From NCBI RefSeq assembly GCF_024169315.1, contig NZ_JALJWR010000001.1, forward strand, positions 1,323,501 to 1,387,500: a stretch of DNA of 64,000 bases. The letters are read 5' to 3'. The DNA comes from Pseudomonas migulae (GTDB lineage Bacteria > Pseudomonadota > Gammaproteobacteria > Pseudomonadales > Pseudomonadaceae). The position numbers were made by a program, and so were the translations under genes. How positions within the stretch are numbered: position 1 is the first letter of the stretch; every line of letters begins with the position of its first letter. Below the pieces are notes generated by a model. The model saw only the letters and a list, made by a program, of their open reading frames with translations, ran no database searches and was not told where the DNA came from. Of this stretch, positions 17,839 through 27,600 are shown piece after piece.

Positions 17839-18930
17839 ATGAATCTGGTTTTCGGCTCGCCCGGACGGTACGTCCAGGGCACTGAAGTGCTCGCCCAGGC
17901 GGGAACTTATCTGGCGCACTGCGGACGCCAGGGCGTGGTGGTCATCGACAGCTACGTGCTGGGTCTGATCCGCCAACGCCTCGATGACACCTGCGCCCAA
18001 GCAGGTGTCGAGTTGCACTACATCACCTTCGACGGCGAAATCACCGCCGACGGGATTGCCGGCCTGAGAAAGGCCGCCGCAGAGGTCGAGTTCGACATGA
18101 TCCTGGCCGTCGGTGGCGGTAAATGCATCGACGCCGGCAAAGCCCTCGCCCACACCTCGGGTCGCGCACTGATCACCATGCCGACCGTGGCGTCCAACGA
18201 TGCACCCACCTCGAAAAACTACGTGGTCTACGACGCCCATCACCAACTGAGCGAAGTCGGCCACTTGCTGGTCAGCCCGCGCTACGTGCTGGTGGACACC
18301 TCGTTGATTGCCCAGGCACCGCGGCAGTTTTTGCTCGCAGGGATTGCCGATGCGCTGACCAAAAAGTTTGAAGCCGAGCAGTGTTACAAATCCGGTGGCG
18401 TGAACATGTTCGGCGCACGCCCGGCGCTGTCGGGGCTGGTGCTGGCGCGCGAGTGCTATCACCTCATTCGTCAATACGCCGAACCGGCACTGGCCCAGGC
18501 CGGTACGGGCGAGGTGACGGTCGCCTTCGATCACTTGATCGAAGCGGTGCTGTTGATGAGTGGCCTGGGATTCGAAAGCGGTGGCCTGTCCATTGCCCAC
18601 GCAATGACCCGCGGCCTGTCAAAAATCCCCGGCGCGCAACAGCAGGTTCACGGTTTTCAAGTGGCGTATGGCTTGCTCGTGCAGCTGGTGCTTGAAGACC
18701 GCAACGCCGACCTCATGGGCGATATGTTGAGCTTCTATCAACGCATCGGTTTGCCTCGCAACCTGGCCGAACTGGGCGTACTTAACGTCGACGACTCAGT
18801 GCTCATGCAAGTGGCCGAACCCACGTTGAAAGCCCCACATGCACGCAACTTTTTCTCCGATTCGGGTGGCGCATTGACCTGCGACGAACTGATCGGGGCG
18901 ATGCGCGCGCTGGAAGGCTTGACCCACTGA
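17839..18930 (+). CDS. GldA-like glycerol/polyol dehydrogenase, paralogue 2
   Basis: The 363-residue protein is a diverged paralogue of the gene at 13196-14347. It has GSPGRYVQG at the start, LAVGGGKCIDAGKA for NAD binding, MPTVASNDAPTSKN, and metal ligands in GIADALTKKFEA (Asp), SIAHAMTRGL (His) and QQVHGFQVAYG (His). ATG 17839 has GAGAGGTG upstream. It heads the unit with the split transketolase, 106 bases before it. The pairing with a transketolase suggests that it forms the ketose the transketolase cleaves. Two such enzymes in one regulon could act at different positions, or on different stereoisomers, of the polyol. Confidence 0.9.
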   Translation: MNLVFGSPGRYVQGTEVLAQAGTYLAHCGRQGVVVIDSYVLGLIRQRLDDTCAQAGVELHYITFDGEITADGIAGLRKAAAEVEFDMILAVGGGKCIDAGKALAHTSGRALITMPTVASNDAPTSKNYVVYDAHHQLSEVGHLLVSPRYVLVDTSLIAQAPRQFLLAGIADALTKKFEAEQCYKSGGVNMFGARPALSGLVLARECYHLIRQYAEPALAQAGTGEVTVAFDHLIEAVLLMSGLGFESGGLSIAHAMTRGLSKIPGAQQQVHGFQVAYGLLVQLVLEDRNADLMGDMLSFYQRIGLPRNLAELGVLNVDDSVLMQVAEPTLKAPHARNFFSDSGGALTCDELIGAMRALEGLTH

Positions 18931-19036
18931 GCACCGACTCGAAAGCGCCGTTGAACCCACAACCACCCCGTTGAAGTTCAAACCCCGCCACTGAGATTCA
19001 ACTTCAACAAATTCATGCCTGTGATTGGAGGTAGAG

Positions 19037-19924
19037 ATGTCTGCACCCCGCAAAACACTCGAACAGTGGAAAGCCAGTAACTTTGTGCCTTCCGCCGAGA
19101 CTGTCATCAAGTTGAAAGACCGGGCGAAATTCGTCCGTCTGGAAACGATCCGCCTGATTGAAATCGCCAAGACCGGCCACTACACCTCGGTGTTTTCCGC
19201 CGCCGAATTGTTCTCGGCGCTGTACTACGACGTGATGACCATTCGCCCCGACGAACCGAAGTGGCCGGGCCGCGACCGCTTCCTGATGGGCAAGGGCCAC
19301 GCCGCCGTGGGCCAGTTCCCGATCCTGGCGGACCTTGGCGTGTTCCCCAAGGAATGGCTCGATGAATACACCCGCCTGGGCAGCCCTCTGGGCGATCACC
19401 CTGATATGCGCAAAGTGCCCGGCATCGACTTCTCTTCCGGCTCCATCGGCCACGCCCTCTCCGGCGGCCTGGGCATGTGCCTGGCCCAGCGTTTCACCGG
19501 CGAAGTCTACGACGTGTTCGTGATGCTCGGTGACGGCGAAATGCAGGAAGGCCAGGTCTGGGAAGCCGCGATGAGCGCCGCCCATCACAAGGCCAAACAC
19601 CTCATCGCGATTGTCGACCGTAACGGCTTCCAGCTCGACGGTTCGGTCGACGACGTGATCGGCATCGAACCCCTGGACGAAAAATGGCGCGCCTTCGGTT
19701 GGGAAGTGCACGTCATCGACGGCCACAACATTGCCGAAGTGACCGAAACCTTGCGCCGCGTCAAAGCCGATGAAACCCGCGACAAGCCGGTGTGCATCAT
19801 CGCCAGGACCGTCAAAGGCAAAGGCGTTTCCTACATGGAAACCGAACCCGGCTGGCACCTCGGTTACCTCGACCCGGAAGACGCCAAACGCGCTATCGCT
19901 GAAATTGAAGCCATGGAGATCTGA
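19037..19924 (+). CDS. Split transketolase, N-terminal (ThDP-binding) subunit
   Basis: The 295-residue protein equals the first third of a full transketolase. It has the substrate-side histidine in MGKGHAAVGQFP, the DHPDMRKVPGID segment, GSIGHALSGGLGMC, and the ThDP motif from LGDGEMQEGQVWEA to IVDRNGFQLDG. ATG 19037 was chosen because GGAGG lies just upstream; a start at 19025 lacks a site. The partner subunit follows after 2 bases. Split transketolases of this form occur in archaea and in dedicated sugar pathways (for example apulose-4-phosphate transketolase), whereas housekeeping TktA is a single chain. It presumably moves a two-carbon ketol unit from the pathway's ketose to an acceptor aldose phosphate. 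The donor is unknown. Confidence 0.92.
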   Translation: MSAPRKTLEQWKASNFVPSAETVIKLKDRAKFVRLETIRLIEIAKTGHYTSVFSAAELFSALYYDVMTIRPDEPKWPGRDRFLMGKGHAAVGQFPILADLGVFPKEWLDEYTRLGSPLGDHPDMRKVPGIDFSSGSIGHALSGGLGMCLAQRFTGEVYDVFVMLGDGEMQEGQVWEAAMSAAHHKAKHLIAIVDRNGFQLDGSVDDVIGIEPLDEKWRAFGWEVHVIDGHNIAEVTETLRRVKADETRDKPVCIIARTVKGKGVSYMETEPGWHLGYLDPEDAKRAIAEIEAMEI

Positions 19925-19926
19925 AC

Positions 19927-20907
19927 ATGAACGCCCCTCTTTCCCCCAATTCCTGGCAGTACCGTGGCCTTAACGCGCTCAACCCGGGTCTTTCCTACCT
20001 GTCTGATGCGCTGATCGAATTGACCGAGGCCGGTTATCCGGTGATGGCCGGCTCTGCCGACTTGCAGTACTCAAACGGCCTGAACAAGTTCGCCAGCCGC
20101 TACCCCGAGCGCTACCTGCAGTTCGGTATCTCGGAGCAGAACATGGTCACGGCGGCCGCCGGCCTGGCTACGTGCGGCGTGATGCCGTTCGTGGCGACCT
20201 TCGCCTCGTTCCTCGGCCTGCTGTGCTGCGAACAGATCCGTATGGACGTCGCCTACTCGGCACAACCGGTGCGCCTGATCGGTCACCACACCGGGATTTC
20301 CCTGGGCTTCTACGGCACCTCGCACCACGCCACCGAAGACATCGCCACGATGCGCTCGATTGCCGATCTGGCGGTCGTGTCGCCGGCGGACGGCGCACAG
20401 CTGGTGGCCGCGATCAAAGCCTCGGCCACCTACGACAAGCCGGTGTATTTCCGCATCGGCCGCGGCCGTGATCCGGTCGTTTACGAGGACGGTGTGATCT
20501 TCGAATTCGGCAAGGCGCATGAACACTTTGAAGGTGAGGAACTGACCATCATCGCCTGCGGCATCACCGTGCATCCGGCGCTCGCCGCTGCTCGCAAGAT
20601 GAACGCTGAAGGCCGCTCGGTGGGCGTGATCGACATGGCGTCGATCAAGCCGATCGACCGTGACGCCATCCTGCGCGCCGCTGCCCGCAGCAAACGCATG
20701 ATGACCGTCGAAGAGCACAACGTGCTCGGTGGCCTTGGCGCCGCTGTGGCTGAGGTGCTGGCGGACGAAGGCGTCGGCGTGAAGCTCAAGCGTCACGGTA
20801 TCTACGACGAGTACAGCCTGATTGCCCCGCCGACTCACTTGTACGAGCACTACAAACTCGACGCGGCCGGGATCGAGGAAGTGGCGCTGACGCACATCAA
20901 CGCCTGA
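19927..20907 (+). CDS. Split transketolase, pyrimidine-binding and C-terminal subunit
   Basis: The 326-residue protein supplies the other two thirds: the Pyr domain with FGISEQNMVTAAAGLATCG (glutamate that activates ThDP) and FASFLGLLCCEQIRMD, the substrate-side loop GHHTGISLGFYGTSHHATED, and the C-terminal transketolase domain with GVIDMASIKPID and TVEEHNVLGGLG. ATG 19927 overlaps the ribosome site GGAGAT inside the end of the upstream gene, so the subunits are translationally coupled. The phosphate-binding arginine/serine set of classical TktA cannot be confirmed by eye, which matters because no kinase was found in the regulon. Confidence 0.92.
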   Translation: MNAPLSPNSWQYRGLNALNPGLSYLSDALIELTEAGYPVMAGSADLQYSNGLNKFASRYPERYLQFGISEQNMVTAAAGLATCGVMPFVATFASFLGLLCCEQIRMDVAYSAQPVRLIGHHTGISLGFYGTSHHATEDIATMRSIADLAVVSPADGAQLVAAIKASATYDKPVYFRIGRGRDPVVYEDGVIFEFGKAHEHFEGEELTIIACGITVHPALAAARKMNAEGRSVGVIDMASIKPIDRDAILRAAARSKRMMTVEEHNVLGGLGAAVAEVLADEGVGVKLKRHGIYDEYSLIAPPTHLYEHYKLDAAGIEEVALTHINA

Positions 20908-20918
20908 CGCTGAACCCT

Positions 20919-21009
20919 TGTGGGAGCGGGCTTGCCCGCGAAGGCGGTGTGTCAGTCACCATCAAATTCATCTGACCCATCGCCTTCGCGAGCAAGCTCG
21001 CTCCCACAT
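20919..21009. repeat. REPIN (two inverted REP sequences)
   Basis: GTGGGAGCGGGCTTGCCCGCG begins at 20920 and its inverted partner CGCGAGCAAGCTCGCTCCCAC ends at 21007, separated by a short spacer. This is the usual Pseudomonas REP doublet. It lies in the 204-base gap between the transketolase and the MHS permease and could attenuate readthrough. Confidence 0.85.
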
Positions 21010-21111
21010 TGAAATTCGTTTGCCTGGAGACCGCATTTTTTCAAGGAGCTTTTTCGCAACCCATCGTCACCCACCACATCCCGTGGTTCATGAAACATCT
21101 CGGAGCCAACA

Positions 21112-22419
21112 ATGAATAACATCACCGAGACCATGCCCGACTACTCGATCGGGCAGGCCAAAACACGTACCACCCTGCGCAGAAAGTCATTGATGGCCAC
21201 CGGCGTCGGCAACCTGCTGGAATGGTTCGACTGGACGATCTATACCGTCGCATCGGTGTACATCGCTGCGGCACTCTTCGATAAAAGCAACGCCACCTCT
21301 GCCCTGCTCAACACCCTGGCGGTGTTTGCCGCCGGTTTTCTGTTACGGCCTATTGGCGGCATTTTCTTCGGCATCCTCGCCGACAGGCTGGGCAGGCGTG
21401 TGGTGTTGCTCAGCACCATGCTGCTGATGGCCGGCGCGAGTCTGCTGATTGCGTTCATTCCCTCATATGACGCGATCGGTAGCTGGGCGTCAGCGCTCCT
21501 GTTGCTGGCCAGGCTGGTGCAGGGCTTTGCCCATGGCGGCGAAACCACCACGTCCTACGCCTACATCGCTGAAATCGCCCCGCCCAAGCGTCGCGGGCTG
21601 TGGTCGAGCACGGTGTTTCTCGCGGTGGGCTGCGGCTCATTGCTGGCGACGTTTTACATGGCCTTGCTGACGTCGTTGTTGTCCGTCAGTGAAATGCAGG
21701 AATGGGGCTGGCGCATCCCCTTCGCCACCGGTGGTCTGCTGGCGGTTTTTGCCTTGTGGCTGCGGCGCAACATGATGGAAAGCGAGCACAGCCCCAGTGC
21801 CGGTGCTACGTCCGAACAACCTGCGTGGAGTCGCGGCACGATCATTCAACATGGCGTTCGCTTGTTTCTCTATGAAGCCGGCGCCACGTTGACGTATTAC
21901 ACGTGGGTGACTTCGGCGTCGATCTACGCCATCAGCGTCAAGGGCATGGACCCGCGCAGTGCGTTCACCATGAGCTGTATCGCACAGGTGATTTACCTGG
22001 TGTTCCTGCCGATTTCAGGCTGGATCTCCGATCAGTGGGGACGCAAGATTTCGGCGCTGATTTCCTTGCTGGGGATTGCCGCGACGCTGTTCCCGCTGTG
22101 GGGTTTGATCTCCAATGAGCCGTGGACGTTGATGGTGGCGCAGACGGCAGGCTTGCTGTTGGTGGGCTTTATCACCGGCTGCAAACCGGCTTCGATTTCG
22201 GAGCAGATTCCGACCCGCTATCGCACTCGCATGTTTGGGGTGTGCATTTCTCTGGGTGTAGCGGTGTTTGGCGGTACGGCTTCGTACCTGACGACCTGGT
22301 TGTACTCGGAGAACATTGGGTGGATGTTCAACATTTACCTGATTGTGGTTGCGGTGATTGCCAGTGCTGTGGTGTTGATGTGGAAGAACAACCACGGGGT
22401 GCCGATCGACAAGATCTGA
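21112..22419 (+). CDS. MFS transporter of the metabolite:H+ symporter (MHS) family
   Basis: The 435-residue permease has twelve predicted hydrophobic segments. MHS family marks are GNLLEWFDWTIYT in helix 1, RPIGGIFFGILADRLGRR (helix 2-3 loop), RLVQGFAHGGETTTS and the large loop after AEIAPPKRRG. Members (KgtP, ShiA, ProP, CitA) import carboxylates, quinate/shikimate-like acids or betaines with protons. ATG 21112 follows CGGAG. It is in the same direction as the transketolase genes but separated by a REPIN, so cotranscription is uncertain. It offers a second uptake route beside the ABC importer, possibly for an acid form of the substrate. Confidence 0.9.
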   Translation: MNNITETMPDYSIGQAKTRTTLRRKSLMATGVGNLLEWFDWTIYTVASVYIAAALFDKSNATSALLNTLAVFAAGFLLRPIGGIFFGILADRLGRRVVLLSTMLLMAGASLLIAFIPSYDAIGSWASALLLLARLVQGFAHGGETTTSYAYIAEIAPPKRRGLWSSTVFLAVGCGSLLATFYMALLTSLLSVSEMQEWGWRIPFATGGLLAVFALWLRRNMMESEHSPSAGATSEQPAWSRGTIIQHGVRLFLYEAGATLTYYTWVTSASIYAISVKGMDPRSAFTMSCIAQVIYLVFLPISGWISDQWGRKISALISLLGIAATLFPLWGLISNEPWTLMVAQTAGLLLVGFITGCKPASISEQIPTRYRTRMFGVCISLGVAVFGGTASYLTTWLYSENIGWMFNIYLIVVAVIASAVVLMWKNNHGVPIDKI

Positions 22420-22450
22420 TTTGGGTTTTGATTGGTTGGGGGTTGGGGGC

Positions 22451-22698
22451 ATATCCGTTTCTTCGGTAACGGCGGCTGGTGGTTTCGCCCTTACGGCGAG
22501 TCACTTGGAAGAGCCCCAAGTACCAAGGGCTTTTGCCCCTTTCGTTCGGTGCCTCGCCTAGGCTCGGCATGCCCTCCTTCCGGTCCTGCTCCGTGGGCCC
22601 GCCGCCATCGGCCATCCATGGCCGGGGGCGGCTAACCCGGCATCCATGCCGGGTTGTCCACTGCGCAGAACCTCCACTCGGCCTCTCGAGGGGGCGAC
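22451..22698 (+). repeat. Long inverted repeat, left arm (about 250 bp)
   Basis: This arm runs from ATATCCGTT through a nearly exact core (GTGGGCCCGCCGCCATCGGC onward, including CCATGGCCGGGGGCGGCTAA) to CTGCGCAGAACCT. It matches the right arm at 22977-23226 in reverse complement, with only patchy divergence in the outer third. It contains no credible gene. The arms flank a REPIN. It looks like a genus-specific intergenic repeat and not a known insertion sequence; no transposase is present. Confidence 0.75.
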
Positions 22699-22758
22699 CA
22701 CCGCCACAGCACCGTGAGGCGGCCTTCGGGCCGACCTGGCTCTTCAAGTGTTCGCATT

Positions 22759-22866
22759 CCCCTGTGGGAGTTGGCTTGCCAGCGATGGACGTTAACGATG
22801 ATGCGTGCTGCCTGGATCAACGCATCGCCTGGACGTTTTTCGCGAGCAAGCTCGCTCCTACAGGGG
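22759..22866. repeat. REPIN inside the long inverted repeat
   Basis: CCCCTGTGGGAGTTGGCTTG begins at 22759 and the inverted partner CGCGAGCAAGCTCGCTCCTA leads to CAGGGG ending at 22866. The outermost CCCCTGT/ACAGGGG bases pair as well. It sits between the two arms of the large inverted repeat. Confidence 0.8.
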
Positions 22867-22976
22867 AGTGTTGGCGGGCATGACATGGGGGTTCACCGCC
22901 GATGATCCTGACGGACTTCAGGTCGGCTATCAGGCCGCCTCGCTTTTGCTGTTGATTTGGCTTTTGATCTTGATCT

Positions 22977-23226
22977 GCCCCGTCGGAAGGCCGAGCGCAG
23001 GTTCTGCGCAGTGGGCAACCCGGCAGGGATGCCGGGTTAGCCGCCCCCGGCCATGGATGGCCGATGGCGGCGGGCCCACGAAGCAGGACCGGAGTGAGGG
23101 AATGGCGAGCACTAGCGAGCCACCGTACGTCAGGGGCAAAGCCTTTTGGTTCCTTTTCGGCGTTTGGAAAAGGGACTCGCCGTAAGGGCGAAACCATTAG
23201 CCGCCGTTACCGCAGCAACGGATATG
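22977..23226 (-). repeat. Long inverted repeat, right arm (about 250 bp)
   Basis: Reverse complement of the left arm at 22451-22698; both share the segments AACGGCGGCT, TTTCGCCCTTACGGCGAGTC, the GGGCCCGCCGCC core and TGCGCAGAACCT. Short open frames within it (for example one starting MVSPLRR in each arm) reflect the repeated DNA and show no protein-like features. Together with the left arm and the REPIN it fills the 842-base gap between the MHS permease and the RND operon. Confidence 0.75.
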
Positions 23227-23261
23227 TACACCCTAAAAACCCCCGCCGCCGAAACCTCCCG

Positions 23262-24644
23262 CTACCCACCCAGAGCATTCACCAACGCCGCCTGATTCTG
23301 CCACTGCGCCGTCTTGACCTGGGACAACGCATTCTGCGCCGCCAACTGCACCCGCTGCGCCTGCAGCACATCCAGAAACGGCGTCTCACCCGCCTGCCAG
23401 GCCCGCTGAATCTGCTCGGCGGCGGAGCTGGCCTGACTGGCAGCACTCGACAGAAAAGTCCGGCGCTCGGCATTGCGTTGCGCTGCGGCCAAGGCTGACT
23501 CCACCTCGGAGACGGCTGTCAGCACGGTGCGTCGATAACTCAACAACGCCTGCCGCGCTTCAGCATCCCGAAGATCGACCACGTTACGCCGACGGCCACC
23601 GTCGAGCACCGGCACGCTGGCATTCAAGCCCGCCAGCCAGAACGTCGAGCTGGCCAGATTGGCGGCGCTCACACCGTCAATCAAAGACCCCAGGGCGGCT
23701 GACAGACTCAGGCGCGGCATCAGGTCCGCCTTGGCCACACCGACTCGCGCGTAGGCCGCAATCAAGCGTGCTTCGGCGGCGCGTATATCGGGACGTCGGC
23801 GTAATAGATCCGCAGGCGTACCGGCGTCCAACGACGACACCGTCGAGACGTTCGCCGGACTCTCCTTGAACTGCTGATAAAGCGTCTCGGTCGGCTGGGC
23901 GAGCAGCACCGACAAGCGATGCAGTGAACGTTGCCAGTTCAGTTGCAACGCGGGGACCTGCGCAGCGGTGGAATCCGATTGCGAGCGCGCGCGCAGCACA
24001 TCTGCTTCAGGACTGTCCCCGGCCGCATACAACTGCTCGGTCAGCTGCAAGGTTTCCGCCTGACTGGCAGCACTTTGCTTGACGATCGCCAGACGCTCCT
24101 CCAGTCCTCGCGCCTCGGCATAGGCCTGGACCACTTCGGTGATCAACGCCACGCGTACACCCCGCGCCTCGTCCTCGGTTGCGTTGAGGTCGGCGTCAGC
24201 CGCACGCACGCCTTCGCGGATGCGACCGAACAGATCAATTTCCCAGGCCGCGCTCAATCCGATCGAGGCGGGCTCGGTGATCAGCGAATCAGTGAAACCG
24301 GCTTGATCCGCCGAGATCCGCTGGCGTGCCGCGCTCGCTCCCAGATCAACCTGCGGGCTGCCCGAGGCAGCGCTGATGTTGCGCAATGCGCGCCCGGCAT
24401 CGATCCGCGCCAGGGCAATCTGCAGGTCAAGGTTTTGCCCCAGGGCGCGCTCGACCAGACGGTCCAGCAGCGGGTCCTGATAACGCGTCCACCAAAGGTC
24501 GGTTACGCTTGCCGGCTGTGCCGTTTGAGCGTTGACAAAACGCTCGACCGGCACCTCGCTGTTGGGCGGCATGACCGGCGAAGCACACGCACTCAGCAAC
24601 GCCGCTCCCAACACCAGGCTTGGGGTACGAAGAAGGTTATTCAT
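23262..24644 (-). CDS. RND efflux outer-membrane channel, OprN/NodT family lipoprotein
   Basis: The 460-residue protein starts at ATG 24644, which overlaps the end of the RND pump gene as ATGAATAA. The signal peptide ends in a lipobox LLSACASP (Cys about residue 20), so the channel is a lipoprotein. Two repeats of the OEP (TolC-like) domain follow; RISADQAGF, AAWEIDLFGRIREGVRAAD and RRRPDIRAAEARLIAA are standard marks. It ends LVNALGG. It forms the exit duct for the adaptor and pump encoded upstream. Confidence 0.93.
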   Translation of the reverse strand: MNNLLRTPSLVLGAALLSACASPVMPPNSEVPVERFVNAQTAQPASVTDLWWTRYQDPLLDRLVERALGQNLDLQIALARIDAGRALRNISAASGSPQVDLGASAARQRISADQAGFTDSLITEPASIGLSAAWEIDLFGRIREGVRAADADLNATEDEARGVRVALITEVVQAYAEARGLEERLAIVKQSAASQAETLQLTEQLYAAGDSPEADVLRARSQSDSTAAQVPALQLNWQRSLHRLSVLLAQPTETLYQQFKESPANVSTVSSLDAGTPADLLRRRPDIRAAEARLIAAYARVGVAKADLMPRLSLSAALGSLIDGVSAANLASSTFWLAGLNASVPVLDGGRRRNVVDLRDAEARQALLSYRRTVLTAVSEVESALAAAQRNAERRTFLSSAASQASSAAEQIQRAWQAGETPFLDVLQAQRVQLAAQNALSQVKTAQWQNQAALVNALGG

Positions 24645-27600
24645 GGGCCACGCCCTGTTCAGAATGGAGGGTAGGAGCGTTGACCTGACGCTCGCCACCC
24701 GCGAGGCGACGGATCAACACATAGAAAACCGGCGTGAACAACAGACCGAACAAGGTGACGCCGATCATGCCGAAGAACACCGCCGAACCGACGGCCTGAC
24801 GCATTTCGGAACCCGCGCCTTCGGACATGACCAACGGCAATACACCCAGGACAAATGCCAGCGACGTCATCAGGATCGGGCGCAGACGCAGGCGACACGC
24901 CTCAACCACGGCATCGACGATGCCCTGCCCTTCCTTCTCCTGCTGCCTCGCCACTTCGACGATCAGAATCGCGTTCTTCGCCGCCAGTCCGACCAGTACG
25001 ATGAAACCGATCTGCGTCAGGATGTTGATGTCGAGCCCCATCAGGCGCACGCCTCCGGCGGCCGCCAACAGACACATCGGCACGATCAGCAGGATCGCCA
25101 GCGGAAGACTCCAACTGCCGTACTGCGCAGCCAAAACCAGGTAGACAAAGATCACACACAGCGGGAACACCAGAAGACCCATGTTGCCGGCAGTGGTCTG
25201 CTGGTAACTGAGATCGGTCCACTGATAAGTGATGCCGGCCGGCAGTGTCTCCTCAGCGAGGCGTTCCATGGTCTTGATCCCGAACTCCGACCCCAGGCCA
25301 GGCAAGGTGTCGCCGTTGATTTCTGCGGTCGGGAACAGGTTGTAGCGCGGGAACCGCTCCACTCCCAGCGCCTCATGCAGACGCGTTACGCCGGCAATCG
25401 GGACCATCTGCCCGGCATCGTTGCGCACCTTGACCCGCGCCAGATCCTCCGGCGTGACCCGGTACGGCAAGTCGGCCTGTGCCGTCACCCGATAAGTACG
25501 CCCGACCAGGTTGAAGTCGTTGATATAGGACGAGCCAAAGTAAGTCTCGATGGCCTGGTTGATCTGGCTGCTGGGTACACCGAGCATTTCTGCGCGTTCG
25601 CGGTCCAGCTCGACGAACACCTGTGGCGTCCGGGCCGAGAACGGTGAGTACACGCCGGTCATGCCTTGGGTGGCGTTGGCGGCGGCAATCAAGTCATCGG
25701 TCGCTTTGGCCAGGGCTTCGGTGCCCAGGCCAGCCGTATCCTGCAGGCGCATGGAAAAACCGCCCGTACTGCCCAGACCTTGAACCGGTGGCGGCGTGGC
25801 CACAATCACCGTTGCACCGCTGACTACTTTCAGGCGCTCACGCAAGTCTTCGGCGATTTTGTCCGAGGTCAGGCCGTGCACTTTTCGCTCGGACCACGGC
25901 TGGAACACCGGCGCCAGACCGGCCGAGTTCGAGGAACTGGTACCCGTCACCATCGAGAAACCGGAGAACGTCGGTACCCGGTCCACACCCGGCACATCCA
26001 GGGCAATCGCCTCGATCTGCTGCGAAATTTCGTTGGTCCGCTCCAGCGAAGCGCCATCGGGCAGTTGCACGATGACCACCAGGTAGCCACGATCCTGAAC
26101 CGGGATGAAACCCTTCGGGGTCGACACCAACAGGTAAGCGGTCGCGGCAATCAGCACCGCGTAGATCGCCAGCATCAAAGGAGTTCTGGCGACCAGGCCG
26201 CGCACGCTGCCGGCATAACTCGAAGAGAGTTTCAGGAAGCCACGGTTGAAGCCGTCGGCCGCACGTTTAAGCACGCCGAAGACGCCTGTTTTCGGCTGTT
26301 GATGAGCGTCGGGGTCATGTCGGCGCAGGATCATCGCCGCCAGGGCCGGCGACAGGGTCACCGAGTTGAACAACGAGATCGCCGTGGCCACTGCAATCGT
26401 GACCCCGAACTGACGGAAGAACTCACCGGAAATGCCGGGAATGAACGCGGTCGGAATGAACACCGCACACAACACCAGGGTAATGGCGATCAACGCACCA
26501 CCGATTTCCTGCATGGTCACGATGGTCGCTTCCAGCGGGTTCTTGCCGTCGGCCAGATGGCGCTCGACGTTCTCTACCACCACGATGGCGTTGTCGACCA
26601 CGATCCCCACGGCCAGCACCAGACCGAACAACGTCAGGTTGTTGACCGAGTAACCGAGCATCGCCATGACCGCAAAGGTGCCCACCAGCGACACCGGGAT
26701 CGCCAGAATCGGAATGATCGATGGCCGCCAGCCCTGCAGGAAGATCATGATCACCAGCACCACGAGGATCACCGCCTCGTAGATGGTCTTGCCCAGCTCG
26801 CCGATACTGTCGGCGATGAACGCCGTCGGGTTGTAACCGATGCTGTACTCGATGCCTTCGGGAAACTCCTTGCCGATTTTTTCCATGGTCTCTTCGACCA
26901 CTTTCATCGTCGCCAGCGCGTTGGCGCCCGGACGTTGCAGCACTTGCAGGCCGATGGCCGGGTTGCGCAGGTAATAGGTGTTGTTGACGTAGGCCAGCCC
27001 GGCGATTTCCGTGCGCGCCACATCCTTGAGACGCACCAGGCGCCCCGCCGTACCCGACTTGAGGACGATGTTGTCGAAGTCGGCGGGTTCCTTCAGACGC
27101 CCTTCGAAAATCAGGTTCGGCTGAAAGGCCTGGGACGCCACCGGCGGCTGGGCGATGACCCCACCGGCCACCTGCGTGTTCTGCGAACGCACCGCGGCGA
27201 TGATGTCAGCAGGCGTCAGATTGAAAGCCGCCACGCGCTCCGGGTCGAGCCAGATGCGCATCGAATACTCGCGCGCGCCCAACGGGTTGATGTCGCCGAC
27301 ACCGTCGATACGCTTGAGCACGTCGGCGACGTTACGGATCGCGAAGTTGGAAACGTACAGCTGATCGTAAGTGCCCTTGGGTGACGAGATGAAGATCGTC
27401 GACAGCTGCGTCGGCGAGGACTTGCGGACCGTCACACCACTGCGCTGCACCGGCTCCGGCAGACGCGGCGTGGCCAGCGCCACGCGGTTCTGCACCAGGA
27501 CCTGCGCCTTGTCGACATCGGTACCGGGCTTGAAGGTCACGGTCAGGTTGAGGCTGCCATCGGATGTCGCCTGGCTGTACATGTAGAGCATGTCTTCAAC

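Noticed and set aside
13196..18930. Reading the two GldA-like proteins as archaeal-type glycerol-1-phosphate dehydrogenases
   Set aside because: They carry the GldA metal ligands and lack any lipid-synthesis neighbours; a bacterial polyol dehydrogenase is simpler.
22479..22883. Frames starting MVSPLRR inside the inverted-repeat arms
   Set aside because: The same arm DNA is repeated in both orientations, so the frames follow the repeat; proline/arginine-rich with no domain.
25666..27384. 572-codon open frame on the plus strand
   Set aside because: Antisense to the RND pump gene; arginine/histidine/glutamine-rich, no motif, no upstream ribosome site.
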